DNA of 64,000 bases, from NCBI RefSeq assembly GCF_000203795.2, contig NW_006281104.1, positions 921,322-985,321 on the forward strand, read 5' to 3'. Positions 1-11,323 of this stretch are shown here, in pieces. The DNA comes from Batrachochytrium dendrobatidis JAM81 (lineage: Eukaryota > Chytridiomycota > Chytridiomycetes > Rhizophydiales). How positions within the stretch are numbered: position 1 is the stretch's first letter; the number at the start of each line of letters is the position of its first letter. The position numbers were made by a program, and so were the translations under genes. The notes below the pieces were generated by a model. The model made no database searches. It worked only from the letters and a program-made list of their open reading frames with translations, and was not told the origin of the DNA.

Positions 1-3000
1 CTATATATCATTACAAAAAAACGACCAGCTCACCAAATGGGTTGATATGACGGTTCGTCCAACTACTACGTATCCTAATATTCGAGAAGCGCATGCCAGT
101 CGAGTAAAATCAGTGCATGTTTTTGAAAACAGTGAATCTTGATGAAGAATGTTCAACGCTTCTTTCATCCCATCAGTAAATGACTCTACACTGTCCGTAT
201 ACTAGTAGTTTACATCATCAAAAATCAACGTCTGCTAGAATACACTCATCAAAAAAACACCACATTGCAGTCAGTATCAGCACTCTACATACCTCAAAAG
301 TGCCGCGAGATTCATGTCTATTCAATATCCGATCAAGCAATTGCAGTCCAAAATTTTGGAGAATCCACAAAACTTTTAGTTCAGAAAAACTATTCATACT
401 CATAAACGACAAACACTGGATTGCCTGAATAAATCCGGTATATTTGACGGATGGCTGATGTAGTAAACTACTAGAAATTGTGGATAAAGATTGTTCTTTG
501 CCATTTTCAGAAGAAACAATACTAGATCCCATCAAATCAAAAAATATGCATAGCTTTTTTAGTTCAGAACGCGGACATGTAGCTACAAGGTGGTGAAATA
601 GTGCTGATGCTTCTTTGTAGAAAGGGCTTGATCTACAATCTAAAGTAGCAATAACAATACAGTTGATCCATTTTTGTCGCTGTTTCAACGATATTTTCAA
701 AAACCTAGATGATTAAGCAGTTCAAAATAGGGAAAATAGTTGAAATTTAAATAAACAGCAAGTAAATATCCAGTACCAAAAACCATGATCAAGTTTGAAT
801 ATCCTCTAGTCTTACCCTGATTCAACAATATATGCCATTGATTTTAATACACAGCGAATAGAATGCTCTTGAGATATAAATGCCCGCGGCGGATGTCTGG
901 TTTTGCCACGCTCGTCCAAAGGCACATACTCAACATACGAAGCAACATGAAAAGAAGTATCATAAGATTCATTAAACGCACAGGGCATTCCCAATGATTT
1001 TAAAATTTCAATCCAAGAAGATGGGAGTGCTACTCGTAAGGGCTGTTTAAAGTCAAATTTGATGAATCACATTCAAAATATAGTATAAAGGTACAATGTC
1101 AATCCTGCTCAAATCGAAAAATCATGATATCATTTTCAAAAATGAAGCTCATTAAAGTTGAGTATACCAACATAAAACTTACATGAGAAACAATGTCAAC
1201 AATTGATTGAATAGTTTTGCAGCACCTATCTAGCAGTACTTGGTCATTTACAACGGTTGCTGATTCAGAATTGCATGTTAGATCAAGATAAACAAATTGT
1301 TTTTAAAAATAGGCAATGGTACAACTGCCAAAATACTAACCAAATTGCATCAACCAAGTCAGAACATTTATCCGAGTGCATTTCCCGGCCTTTACTTTTA
1401 TATGAAAAATCCGCATGTCAGTTACAAACCAAAATGCTTCATTAAGTGTGAGTCCATCAAGATTCACTCCTGCTAGTAAAGTTTGCAGCTTTAAAAAAAG
1501 ATTTTGCTCCAATAGGCTATTGGCTTCAAACAGAGAAATCAGCAGAGCATCCTCACGCGGTGGTAATACTGGAACGGCGTTAGCGAGCTATATGGTTATG
1601 TTTAAAAAGCAGTTGAAACAAAAAGTTGTTATAGCAAATATCCCAATCGTGATCAAAACAGATAACGCAGTGGAATATATCCCTACCTTGGAGATTTTAC
1701 TGGTCGTGGTGTCTATTTCCTCATCAGAGTTGTAGTCCATATGTTTGATATCATGATTAAAGGTTTCGTTTGTTATATCTGTGCTTGATTCTACATTGGA
1801 GTCTTTTGTAGTGTTTTTGGATAGTAACTGCCATGACATTGACACATATTTGGAGTTTGTGTTTTTTCTATGAAGCTGCTGGTTTATCAATGCGTCCAAA
1901 TCATTTATAGATGCCATGGATTTTTGCAGCTGTTTTTTAGAAAACAGATCGTACTGAGAACTAGTCATTTCTTTTTTATCAAAAAGTAAAGGAGAATGAA
2001 CATGAGCTCCAGTGGATTTGAAGACAGCACTGCGTGTTATACGACTTGCAACTGGAACAACGCCATTGAGTTTAGGCAAGTAATCAGCATCATCGATCGG
2101 ATCAGGGTTAAATTCTAAGCTTGTATCTTCGATTATATGCAATGCTTTACTAGAAAAATTAGACAAACTGTGTATAGTCAACGATTCGCTTGAAGATGCA
2201 ACAGGGAGATTTGCTTCATTGCTACCTTCTGCTTGCCCACTTGGTGTATTATCGGATTCATCAAGTTTTACATGTGTTTTGCGCTTGGGTAGATTCTTGA
2301 CAGAAGATACTGACCCGAGTAAATCATCATCATCAGTGTCTGTTGATTCGTTTTGATCAAGAGTAGGATACTGGGGATCAGACATATCAGCTGATACAGA
2401 TTTTAAAAAAGGTACATCTCCTACTGTATTTGTGTCTGTTGAAGCTGACAAGGTCTTTGATGTAACCGTATCTGGTGAGTCATGGGATGATTTTTCAAGA
2501 AATAAATTACTATTTGAGCTTTTTGGTGAATGCGATGTAAGACTCGAGTGATCTGATTCACCATGAAAAGAGCAAGTTTGGCTCACATTTTGAACCGATG
2601 AAAGTTCAAGGTCGTTGATAGTTGGACTGGAAGCAGTTTTTTGAACCTGAAAACTGGGGTATTTTGCAGGAAGCTGAACAGTTATAGCAACACGTTTACG
2701 TGAGCCCATGGATTTTAATGAGTTGGGAATAGTATTTTCTTGTGATTTACGTGCATGAACTAAAGTTTTTGAAGGTTTTGCGGAATCTGTTTCTACCAAC
2801 AAATCGCTGTGGTGTATTTGATTTAATCGATTGGCTAAATCCTTGGTGCTCTCGTTCAAGTGGTTGGCGCTTGATACTGGTTTATTTTTAGTAGCCAAAG
2901 TCATTTTAGATTTTGGCAAAGCGTGCTGTTCAGTGACTGGTTGTTTTTTTGAAAAAGCTGTGGTTGTTTGGGACGCAGTTGTTATTTCATCTACTAAACT

Positions 3001-3721
3001 TTTGCTCAATATTGGTAGTTTAGATGGCTAGATGGTCAAATTTCAAAAAAAGGGTTTTAGTAAATAACGATAGCTTGTCGATTAAAGTCCGGTTGTAAAC
3101 CAACAATGTACAAATAAAAAAGCAAGTCATTCTTACATGTTGTATTGATGAATGCAATTTTTTGGACTGTTGACCAAGAGTGGTTTGGTTGGCTTTCGAT
3201 CTTGTATTTATGGTATTACGGGTGAAGATCGACTGGGATCGAGATGTAGCGGTGGTAGAAGTTGATTTAAGGAGTGTAGATTGACTCTTGGATGCCATTT
3301 TTGCAGATTTAGCTGGAGCAGCAAAAGGGTCGGTTAGATCGTCCGGACATTGAGTAGAAATTGCAGCGATTTTAGTATTTGACGAGCTTTTAATGGTGGT
3401 GGATGATCGATTTACCACAGGAATTCCAGAAGTATGTTTTGTGGAGGATTGGTTACTTCGAGTAGGTCGAATGGTAGTCCAGGATTGAGTCGAGTTTAAT
3501 ACTAAAGTTTATTCAAAATATTGAAATAGGTAGAAATAGCAATATATACACAACGAAATTTCATTAGAAAAGCAATAGATTACAGATTTACTCAGTCAAC
3601 ATGGTTACCAGAGTCGCACTTGCTTTTATCTTGAATCAATATAGCAGGTTCTGAGTCAGGATCTGAATAAGTAAGATCGATGATGGCAGCAGGTTTAAAA
3701 AAAGAAGTAATCAGTGAATTC
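1..3721 (-). CDS. Large uncharacterised protein, Ser/Thr-rich N-terminus and helical C-terminus (partial)
   Basis: I do not recognise this protein. Exons that join in phase are 3609-3721, 3137-3501, 1687-3027, 1341-1587, 1183-1259, 826-1042, 293-704 and one ending at 183 that runs toward the window edge. The first about 600 residues are low-complexity and rich in Ser, Thr, Asp and Lys, as in a disordered nuclear or scaffold protein. The last about 350 residues are Leu-rich and look like HEAT/ARM-type helices (for example PLRVALPSSWIEILKSLGMP). Each intron has GT donors and AG acceptors, and the 1260-1340 intron has a CTAAC branch site. The first coding exon is not resolved. A candidate ATG lies at 3886-3888 but no donor joins it in phase, so the 5' end probably sits within 50 bp of the divergent SEN54 start. 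The 3' end may also be outside the window. Confidence 0.6.
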
Positions 3722-3935
3722 CTAAAAGTAGTTGTGATGGTATTAGTTATTACGAGGTTGGCAGCAAGTCAAAACATTCTGTAAGGTTTGAAACGACAGA
3801 ACAGCATGTCAAGCAGTTGTAAGAATAATAGCGAGTCAACCAACCTCTTTGGAGCAGCCGAGTCTTGTAGAGAGAGTTGACCAGTCATGCTAGTTGAATT
3901 TAAGGAAACTTTTCAATTTACTCGAAAACCTTGAC

Positions 3936-5196
3936 ATGACTCGAGCATCGGAATGCAATAGCAGCGAACATTCATCTTCTGGTCACAGTACTGATAGTGA
4001 AGATATCGATCATGCATCAGATTATCGTCTGTTTCTTCCCTTTCTCAGCAAACATATTGATTTAAACCATTCATTTGATGTCTTGGATGAACTGCAAAGG
4101 TTTGATCATGCCATGCTGCAGACTATTTCTGTAGAACGACGTACTCCAAGGTATGAGCACTGCAGCCATCAAGTGTAGTTGAATGTTTAGACTGAGTCTT
4201 GAGCATGCATTACAATGGGTTCTGGAATGTCACTGCGACTGTCTTTCCATTCTAATTAACAAGCATAGATCTAAACTTTGTTTGGCTTCATGGGTAGACC
4301 AAGAGATGCTAGAATCAGATTGTCTGCAATACAAGTTTCCTCATGCACAAGTCTCTACAATCAAAGGACTGCATTTCAAAAGCATTGGCAAAGCCTTGCC
4401 ATCTGGAAAGATCATGTTGCTTCCCGAAGAAACCTTATTTTTGATTGATCAAGGTGCTCTGGTATTGGAATGGCATGGAGGTAGAGTCACTGTTCAACAT
4501 GCATACTCATTGCTGCTTGGAAACGAACTTCATCAGATTCCCTTGGTAGCATATCAAGTATACGCATATCTTAAACGACTTGGATTCTATACGTTTCGTT
4601 GTGATGGGCAGTATAATCCAACCCTACAGAAGCATAAGCAAGAAAGAATACAATTAAAGAGTCAATCTCATTCTAAACGTCAAATCTCATGGTGGGAATC
4701 TATCAAACAGCTCATCTTCAGACTCATTGGATCATCAGCTGGTATGTTGTCATTTACTTTTATCTGGTCTACTACAATCGTATTAATGACTATCCAATAC
4801 TATCTGCACATTATTACAGTCGTATTAGATCATAAACTGGAATATCCTTTAAATGGAATCAAGTATGAACCATCTTCACCACAATCTCCTTGTACTTGGC
4901 TTGGTGATCGTACTGGAAACTGTATATTGTGGCATGTGTACAAACCACTTCCAAAGTTTAAAAAATCGGATAGGAAAACGCCGGACTTTGCAGTAGTTGG
5001 TGTTCAGTAAGATTTAGTTTGTTATTCATTCAATGTAACGATTCTAACTTATAGTACACGCTTTTCTAGTGCATTAGACTCATTCCCAACGATTGACCAG
5101 CTAATCAGTATCATTGCATATGCCCAAACAACCAATGGGAGTGTTAAAATTGCTATAGTAGATTCATCCAACATAGGATTTCAGTCACTTGATTAA
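3936..5196 (+). CDS. SEN54: tRNA-splicing endonuclease subunit Sen54
   Basis: This is the structural subunit of the nuclear or mitochondrial-surface complex that cuts introns from pre-tRNAs. Exons are 3936-4150, 4191-5006 and 5055-5196, all in phase, with a very short first intron of 40 nt. The N-terminal Sen54 domain is clear around residues 110-200: LLPEETLFLIDQGALVLEW, then VQHAYSLLLG and VAYQVYAYLKRLGFYTFR. The last exon restores the usual C-terminal endonuclease-like fold (PDFAVVGV followed by LDSFPTIDQLISII). I chose ATG 3936 because the earlier in-frame start is only TTG. The start is about 50 bp from the probable start region of the divergent upstream gene, so the two likely share a promoter. 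No catalytic residues are expected in this subunit. Confidence 0.9.
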
Positions 5197-5229
5197 CAAT
5201 GCACACAATAATAAACCTGCATATATATG

Positions 5230-5425
5230 GCAGCTGCATTCAGTAAAATGAAACACTAAACAAGGATATGAGAGTATATAAACAGTCTCGGACAACGAGT
5301 GTCAATTTACTAGACAATATTATATGATGATTGTCGTGTTTATTGAATTGATCATGTCGATCTGCAGTAAAAAAACAGCAAACACAATCACTGTTTATTT
5401 GGAATCAGTCACTACAAGATATAAA
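5230..5425. repeat. Partial copy of the TA-flanked terminal-repeat family
   Basis: The stretch begins with CAGTAAAATGAAACAC, matching the right-end motif of the family seen at 51116 and 22577. It also shares the ATATGATG...TGTCGTGTTTATTGAA block found inside the 51.1 kb copy. No clear opposite end is visible. It lies just upstream of the PPR-like gene. Confidence 0.4.
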
Positions 5426-5469
5426 GAAACTCCCATTTTACAATTGTAAAATGACATTAACACCACGTG

Positions 5470-7440
5470 ATGTTAATGACAGATTTTGAATTGAAGAAAA
5501 CGTTTGAGCTGACAGATATGGTAAATCTCATAAACAGTCTTGAACATTGCTCTGTTCTGCAACAAGCTTTGCGTTCTGTGCCATCATGCAGTAATATGAC
5601 ATTCCTTTCAGCACGAATATTTCATATACGAAGAAACTCTGTTTTATCCTTTACAAGTGCACTTGCCAAATTACAAACAGGAAATAATCGACAGCAATAT
5701 ATACAACGTCTTTATCTTCAACCTCGTTGCACTTTATCAAATTCAACATCAAGTACAGATGCTATTGAAACCACACACTCTGACTTTAAGACCATCGAAA
5801 ACAAGATGTTGTCACCATCCCTTAATGAGATCCATCCTAATCAATCTAATCTTGAGCAAGATCCAGCACAATCAATCGCTGCATTTCGTCGTAGTATTAT
5901 AGCCAGTGACTATCGAAACGCATTAATCCATTTTGATCGGATCAAGCACACTCATTCATCCGTTTTAGCTTTACTCACACCGTTTCAGCTTAAATGGTTT
6001 ATGCGTGCTGCAATGAAAAATACTCCAGGCTCACTGTCGCTATCTTTTGCAGAACGGTGCCAACGTGCAGCTGATATATTTGAAATCATGCTAGACAATC
6101 AAGCCAAGCATAAAGGAAATATTCCTGACAGCGCCTACTTTTACATGATTGAAATATATGCCAATCAAGGTGATATTGACTCTTTAGAGATTTTATTAGA
6201 GTCAATGCGTCAAAAGCAAATCAAGACTAAAACGCTAGAGACCATCGGCCACCTTTCCAAAGCATACATTCGGGCTGCTGCACATTCTGAAGCATCTATT
6301 TTTAGCCATGAATCTACTGGTCTTGCCTATTTTGAAAAGCACCTGCTAATTGATAAACAATCGGCAAGTCCTTACCACAGCATTGCAAGAGCATATGCTA
6401 TGAATGACGACGAAGACGCTTTGGTGGCAGTATTCGAGTCACTGCAACAGTCTGGACGCGCAGTGGATTCAGAAGCCTTGTCGATCCTGTGTCGATTTTT
6501 TCTGGATAAAGGAAAGCATGATATTGCTAGAGTGTATCTAGACCAGTATATCTCCAGCTACTTACCTAATACTATCAAACTGGGATTTCAAGTCACTCCA
6601 TTGCTTATGTATTACGATGCAGTCATTTCCAATGAACTGGGCGATCATAATCGGGCACTACACACATTATCGGACATGTATAATGGAACACCATATGGAC
6701 ACATTACAGCCAGTTCACAAATAGGTGAGCATGGTGCTAAACGCAAAACCATTCCACTAGGCTCTAAAGTGGAATCTCTTGCTATTAGTGAAGAAATTGT
6801 AGCATATGCTCGACTCGGTAATTGCAACGCAGTATGGAAATGTTTTTCCAAAGCACTGCTTTTTCCGGAAACATGCCATAATCGAGCCCTGCTGGCTATA
6901 TCTAAAATGCTGGGTCCGCTGGCTATTCGACACGATCAGCTCATTGGCACACTTCACTCTGGATCTGCGGTGCAATCAAAACGACCATCTACTATCTTTG
7001 ATATTCGAATTGCAGCCAAAACACATAAATTTATATTCAAAAACGCATTGATCAAAATTGCAGAAGGATATGTGACTGCTGGAGACCCCAAATCAGTCTT
7101 GATTCTTTTTGCAGAGTGTGTCAAAATGGGATACAAACTCCATATTCCTGCTCATCGTAAAGTCGTATTAGCTTTTAAAAATGCTGGAGATATCAAAGGT
7201 GCTTTGGCATACATCCAACACGCCAAGAACCTACAGACCCATCTGGTGTTTGATACTGAAATATTTTATGGGCTGTTGGTCGAGGCTATGGTTCGAGAAG
7301 GTGAAGACGGTAAAGGAGTTGCTGATGTACTTGATGCTATTGAATTCAGTCAGATGCCAGGAACATCTCGGGAGTTAATGACTGCCCGCGCAAAGGCTCG
7401 ATCGCAAGTTTTACTGCTTAAACAAAAGTGTAATCAATAA
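5470..7440 (+). CDS. Pentatricopeptide-repeat-like protein, probably mitochondrial
   Basis: A single uninterrupted reading frame of about 656 residues. From about residue 190 onward it shows PPR/TPR-type helix pairs, for example SAYFYMIEIYANQGDIDSL, YHSIARAYAMNDDEDALVAV and IAEGYVTAGDPKSVLILFAE, spaced about 35 residues apart. PPR proteins bind organellar RNA, so the likely role is mitochondrial RNA processing or translation. The exact member (CBP/PET309/ATPase-expression type) cannot be named. Start choice is open: ATG 5470, 5479 or 5518. The last would put a Ser/Arg-rich, acid-poor stretch near the N-terminus, fitting a mitochondrial presequence. It is intronless, unlike most neighbours. 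Confidence 0.75.
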   Translation: MLMTDFELKKTFELTDMVNLINSLEHCSVLQQALRSVPSCSNMTFLSARIFHIRRNSVLSFTSALAKLQTGNNRQQYIQRLYLQPRCTLSNSTSSTDAIETTHSDFKTIENKMLSPSLNEIHPNQSNLEQDPAQSIAAFRRSIIASDYRNALIHFDRIKHTHSSVLALLTPFQLKWFMRAAMKNTPGSLSLSFAERCQRAADIFEIMLDNQAKHKGNIPDSAYFYMIEIYANQGDIDSLEILLESMRQKQIKTKTLETIGHLSKAYIRAAAHSEASIFSHESTGLAYFEKHLLIDKQSASPYHSIARAYAMNDDEDALVAVFESLQQSGRAVDSEALSILCRFFLDKGKHDIARVYLDQYISSYLPNTIKLGFQVTPLLMYYDAVISNELGDHNRALHTLSDMYNGTPYGHITASSQIGEHGAKRKTIPLGSKVESLAISEEIVAYARLGNCNAVWKCFSKALLFPETCHNRALLAISKMLGPLAIRHDQLIGTLHSGSAVQSKRPSTIFDIRIAAKTHKFIFKNALIKIAEGYVTAGDPKSVLILFAECVKMGYKLHIPAHRKVVLAFKNAGDIKGALAYIQHAKNLQTHLVFDTEIFYGLLVEAMVREGEDGKGVADVLDAIEFSQMPGTSRELMTARAKARSQVLLLKQKCNQ

Positions 7441-7626
7441 AAGGCAGCAACATATCCAAAGCTTTTGTTCATTGATGGACGTAGACAATATCAATAACTG
7501 AGCACTATAAATGTTTTTATTCAACTCTAAAGCGTCTCAAATTCTGGTATGCAAATCTCGTAGATTAACACATGGTCAATATGTGCGACTTTCTGCCAAG
7601 AGTTTATTCTGATACCAATGAAGATT

Positions 7627-8199
7627 TCAAGTTCCTCTGTAAGTCGAATATGAGAAATTACTGAGTAGCAGTGGAATATGATAATGGTTTTGAGGGGGAT
7701 TCGAGATTTCAAAAATGACCTAAAATCACACAACATTCAAGCATATCATGATATAGTCGAGTTAGATCAGCAGCTATTGAGCCATTAATGATAATCAGCT
7801 GCTACAGATTGCAATACCTGAGCAGATGGGAAAAAACACTTGCTACCCTTGCTAGCAAAATAGTCTTTGGTGGCAAATGTCAGACGATATACTCCAGGCA
7901 CCAATGTATGGTAAGTCCCATTAGTTTGGAGCATCAACTGTGTGCATCGTCCATCCTTATCAGTAGATCTAAAATCCAATCCATCAAAACAAATGAGTGT
8001 AAATAATATGCCGAGCTTTATAAAAGGGAATCATAATCAAACTCTTGCAAAATGACTGGACTTGCCCACTACCAAGTTCCGTCCACGAATCGGAAAGACC
8101 ATCAATAGAGTTGCAGACGTGGAGAGTTGTGCGCACACCCTCCGCAGCAACACCATTAGCAGTGTCTAATACATGGGTTGTAATTGGGCTCTTTGACAT
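7627..8199 (-). CDS. 5-hydroxyisourate hydrolase (transthyretin-like)
   Basis: This enzyme hydrolyses 5-hydroxyisourate, the urate oxidase product, to OHCU. Exons are 8066-8199, 7818-7968 and 7627-7719, giving about 125 residues, the usual family size. Signatures are present at both ends: [17 protein letters not shown] near the start, DGRCTQL in the middle, and HYHIPLLLS with a terminal YRGT (family consensus YRGS). The first intron appears to use a GC donor (GCAAGT) with an AG acceptor. This is the only split that keeps the frame and rebuilds the GSTDKDGRC segment. There is no peroxisomal SKL-type C-terminus, unlike the urate oxidase in this window. The allantoicase gene of the same pathway lies 3.9 kb away across the HNH element. 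Confidence 0.92.
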
Positions 8200-8822
8200 T
8201 GATTTTCCAGTGGTGACTAGATATGGGACAAGTTCGAGATAGCGGATGATCTGCAGCTATTGCGCAGTCAAAGCATTACAGTCGTATTCGTGTAAAATAA
8301 AGCACTTGTATTGATCTTGCAGTAACTGTTTAGAAATATAAAATAGTTGAATATTCGTTGTGATTTCCTACTAGAAGTTTATTCAATAGACACGACGCTA
8401 GTAGTATAGATAAGGCACCGAATGATATCAGGTATTTTAGCCTATATCTCATAGTAAAACCTAGGGAATGTTGTTGAAATGATTATTGCCTGTGGCATCA
8501 ACTTTGATTTGAGTTATTAGGGCAGTTGTATGAGCAAAGATTAGTGGTGTTTAGTTTGTGCCAGACTCATACTAAGTGCTCCTTTCATTGAGATTGCTTC
8601 TTCAGTTTTCTTAAACGACAGTCACAAGTCCAAAGTTGTAAAAACAACCATTTATCTGAGATAGAATCTCGATCAGAAAGCTTAAAACAGAATAATGGGA
8701 AGTTCATTAGTTATATTAGGAGGTCTCTGTTCCAGATTCATTTAACTTGATTCATATTAAATAGCGACGGCATCGTATTTACTAAAAGTATACAATATAA
8801 ACAGCATTACATTTATTAAAAG

Positions 8823-9818
8823 TCAAGAAACGATATTTAGAGTTTCGTCTGAATCTTGGAGTTTAAACCGTCTTTTCAACGCAGCAGTGTCTACTGGAAC
8901 CAAATCATCATCATCCGAACAGTATTCATCATCTGTTTCGGCACCGCCAGCCATTCGCCAAATCATACAGGCTGTCTTGTGGAACTCCAAAGCGTTTCTG
9001 TTTGGTAATTCGGTTGGGTTGTTTTGGACGAAATACAACGCCATTTCTCCATTGGATTCCATTGATTGTCGGTTATCAATATCAGTCCAGTTCTCCTGCC
9101 AGCCAGAACGAACCAACTTGAGCATCCTAACATTATCCTTCCATTCTTTGTGCTTGTTGCTTGTTGTATCATTCGTCTCGTTGACCACCTTGACCACAAG
9201 CTTATCATCAGCAACGTCCACATATCGCTTCAATTTGTCAAATTGACCGTGACACTTGTTACACAACAGCAACCCATTTTGCACTTGGTGTTTTTGTGTT
9301 ATTCCAGCTCGTATGAATAGGGAATCTTCGTCATAAGCCATTGGGACATTTTTTTGAGCAATAATATGAGCGCCTGTAAGAGATTTTCGGTTCCAACAAA
9401 ACAAGCAAACAACATCCCTCTTGACCACAGCCTTTTTCAAATCCTTGTGGAGCAACTCCTTTTCTTCTGGCACACCACCTAAATCTTCTGCAGAATTAGT
9501 TCTTGATGGAGTCCCTGAAGAAACTGCAAAGGGAGTGTGGCAGATTTCTGAATCAGTAATGTAGCTCTTGTGAAAAGGCCGAATATAATAGTCAAACATT
9601 GAGTCGATAAAAGCGTTCTCTTGGTCTTTAAATTGCCTAGAAACCAGTAAGCTGTGGAGTTGAGTTCTGTGAGTAGCCATTCCAAAAGCAATTACTCCCA
9701 GCAAGAAACCAAAGTTGTTTTCAGGTTTCCATTTCGATTTCTCCCTTTGCTGTGGAATGCATTCACTGTTAATGTTGTAATATTGCTGGAGCAACAGTCT
9801 TGTTTGTGAAAAGTCCAT
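8823..9818 (-). CDS. HNH-nuclease-domain protein, tandem copy 1
   Basis: An intronless 331-residue frame. Residues 138-193 form an HNH-type zinc module: CLFCW (C138, C141), GAHII (H151), then NGLLLCNKCHGQFD (C186, C189, H190). This resembles the HNH_2 class of putative nucleases found in many fungal proteins. The N-terminal 130 residues are unknown, and the C-terminus ends with an acidic DDEYCSDDDD stretch and a basic KRRFK. Target and role are unknown. It is 95% identical to the next gene. Of 16 differing residues, 12 fall in two blocks, residues 143-148 and 229-239. The shared 5' flank contains a CCTAAAATAAA stretch directly before the ATG. Confidence 0.75.
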   Translation of the reverse strand: MDFSQTRLLLQQYYNINSECIPQQREKSKWKPENNFGFLLGVIAFGMATHRTQLHSLLVSRQFKDQENAFIDSMFDYYIRPFHKSYITDSEICHTPFAVSSGTPSRTNSAEDLGGVPEEKELLHKDLKKAVVKRDVVCLFCWNRKSLTGAHIIAQKNVPMAYDEDSLFIRAGITQKHQVQNGLLLCNKCHGQFDKLKRYVDVADDKLVVKVVNETNDTTSNKHKEWKDNVRMLKLVRSGWQENWTDIDNRQSMESNGEMALYFVQNNPTELPNRNALEFHKTACMIWRMAGGAETDDEYCSDDDDLVPVDTAALKRRFKLQDSDETLNIVS

Positions 9819-10036
9819 TTTATTTTAGGAAAGAAATATGAAACCTCATTCTGTGAAAACACCGCCACAATCTGGGTCAGAAAGCTTAAAACAGAATAAT
9901 GGGAAATTTGTTAGTTATATTAGGAGGTCTATGTTCCAGATTCATACTTGGTATTTTAACTTGATTCATATTAAATAGCGATGGCATCGTATTTACTAAA
10001 ATTATACAATATAAACAGCATTACATTTATTAAAAG

Positions 10037-11032
10037 TCAAGAAACGATATTTAGAGTTTCGTCTGAATCTTGGAGTTTAAACCGTCTTTTCAACGCAGCA
10101 GTGTCTACTGGAACCAAATCATCATCATCCGAACAGTATTCATCATCTGTTTCGGCACCGCCAGCCATTCGCCAAATCATACAGGCTGTCTTGTGGAATT
10201 CCAAAGCGTTTCTGTTTGGTAATTTGGTTGGGTTGTTTTGGACGAAATACAACGCCATTTCTCCATTGGATTCCATTGATTGTCGGTCATCAATATCAGT
10301 CCAGTTCTCCTGCCACAGCATACGATTACCCTTCAATACCCGAACAGTGTCCTTCCATTCTTTGTGCTTGTTGCTTGTTGTATCATTCGTCTCGTTGACC
10401 ACCTTGACCACAAGCTTATCATCAGCAACGTCCACATATCGCTTCAATTTGTCAAATTGACCGTGACACTTGTTACACAACAGCAACCCATTTTGCACTT
10501 GGTGTTTTTGTGTTATTCCAGCTCGTATGAATAGGGAATCTTCGTCATAAGCCATTGGGACATTTTTTTGAGCAATAATATGAGCGCCTTCGCATTCCAA
10601 TGTATCCCAACAAAACAAGCAAACAACATCCCTCTTGACCACAGCCTTTTTCAAATCCTTGTGGAGCAACTCCTTTTCTTCTGGCACACCACCTAAATCT
10701 TCTGCAGAATTAGTTCTTGATGGAGTCCCTGAAGAAACTGCGAAGGGAGTGTGGCAGATTTCTGAATCAGTAATGTAGCTCTTGTGAAAAGGCCGAATAT
10801 AATAGTCAAACATTGAGTCGATAAAAGCGTTCTCTTGGTCTTTAAATTGCCTAGAAACCAGTAAGCTGTGGAGTTGAGTTCTGTGAGTAGCCATTCCAAA
10901 AGCAATTACTCCCAGCAAGAAACCAAAGTTGTTTTCAGGTTTCCATTTCGATTTCTCCCTTTGCTGTGGAATGTATTCACTGTTAATGTTGTAATATTGC
11001 TGGAGCAACAGTTTTGTTTGTGAAAAGTCCAT
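10037..11032 (-). CDS. HNH-nuclease-domain protein, tandem copy 2
   Basis: The paralogue of the gene at 8823, also 331 codons and intact. All putative zinc and catalytic positions are kept (C138, C141, H151, C186, C189, H190). The block after the first Cys pair reads DTLECE instead of NRKSLT. The block between two Trp residues (about 229-239) reads TVRVLKGNRML instead of NVRMLKLVRSG. Elsewhere only four substitutions are seen (R7K, C20Y, N249D, E270K). Both reading frames are open, so both are probably functional or recently so. Confidence 0.75.
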   Translation of the reverse strand: MDFSQTKLLLQQYYNINSEYIPQQREKSKWKPENNFGFLLGVIAFGMATHRTQLHSLLVSRQFKDQENAFIDSMFDYYIRPFHKSYITDSEICHTPFAVSSGTPSRTNSAEDLGGVPEEKELLHKDLKKAVVKRDVVCLFCWDTLECEGAHIIAQKNVPMAYDEDSLFIRAGITQKHQVQNGLLLCNKCHGQFDKLKRYVDVADDKLVVKVVNETNDTTSNKHKEWKDTVRVLKGNRMLWQENWTDIDDRQSMESNGEMALYFVQNNPTKLPNRNALEFHKTACMIWRMAGGAETDDEYCSDDDDLVPVDTAALKRRFKLQDSDETLNIVS

Positions 11033-11323
11033 TTTATTTTAGGAAAGAAATATGAAACCTCATTCTGTGAAAACACCGCCACAATCTGGGTCAGAAAGCT
11101 TAAAACAGAATAATGGGAAATTTGTTAGTTATATTAGGAGTCTCTGTTCCAGATTCATGCTTGATGCTTAATGGGAGACTCTTATCATATTCACATTTGA
11201 AATATGAATTTCATTGTCTTGGTATATCCACGACTAACTTCTTGATAAAAATGGAGTCCGACTACGACTATGAAATGACGACCTGCTGCTAAACTAATAA
11301 ATTGGTGTAGAGAATTAGATGTG

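Larger units (their letters stand above)
8673..11150. repeat. Tandem array: two complete about 1.2-kb units plus a partial third
   Basis: The marker string TCAGAAAGCTTAAAACAGAA occurs at 8673, 9877 and 11091, giving unit lengths of 1204 and 1214 bp. The third copy stops after about 60 bp. Each full unit carries one HNH gene with its flanks. The small length difference comes mainly from an ACTTGGTATTTT-type insertion after the gene in the second unit. Confidence 0.85.

Noticed and set aside
3886..3888. ATG as the confirmed start of the first minus-strand gene
   Set aside because: It opens a protein-like frame, but no GT donor joins it in phase to the exon at 3609-3721.
7720..8065. Apparent breaks in HIU hydrolase suggesting a pseudogene
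   Set aside because: Two introns, one with a GC donor, restore a complete 125-residue enzyme with all signatures.
10037..10460. Plus-strand frames across both HNH genes
   Set aside because: They are antisense shadows, repeated at the same offset in both tandem units and without domain features.
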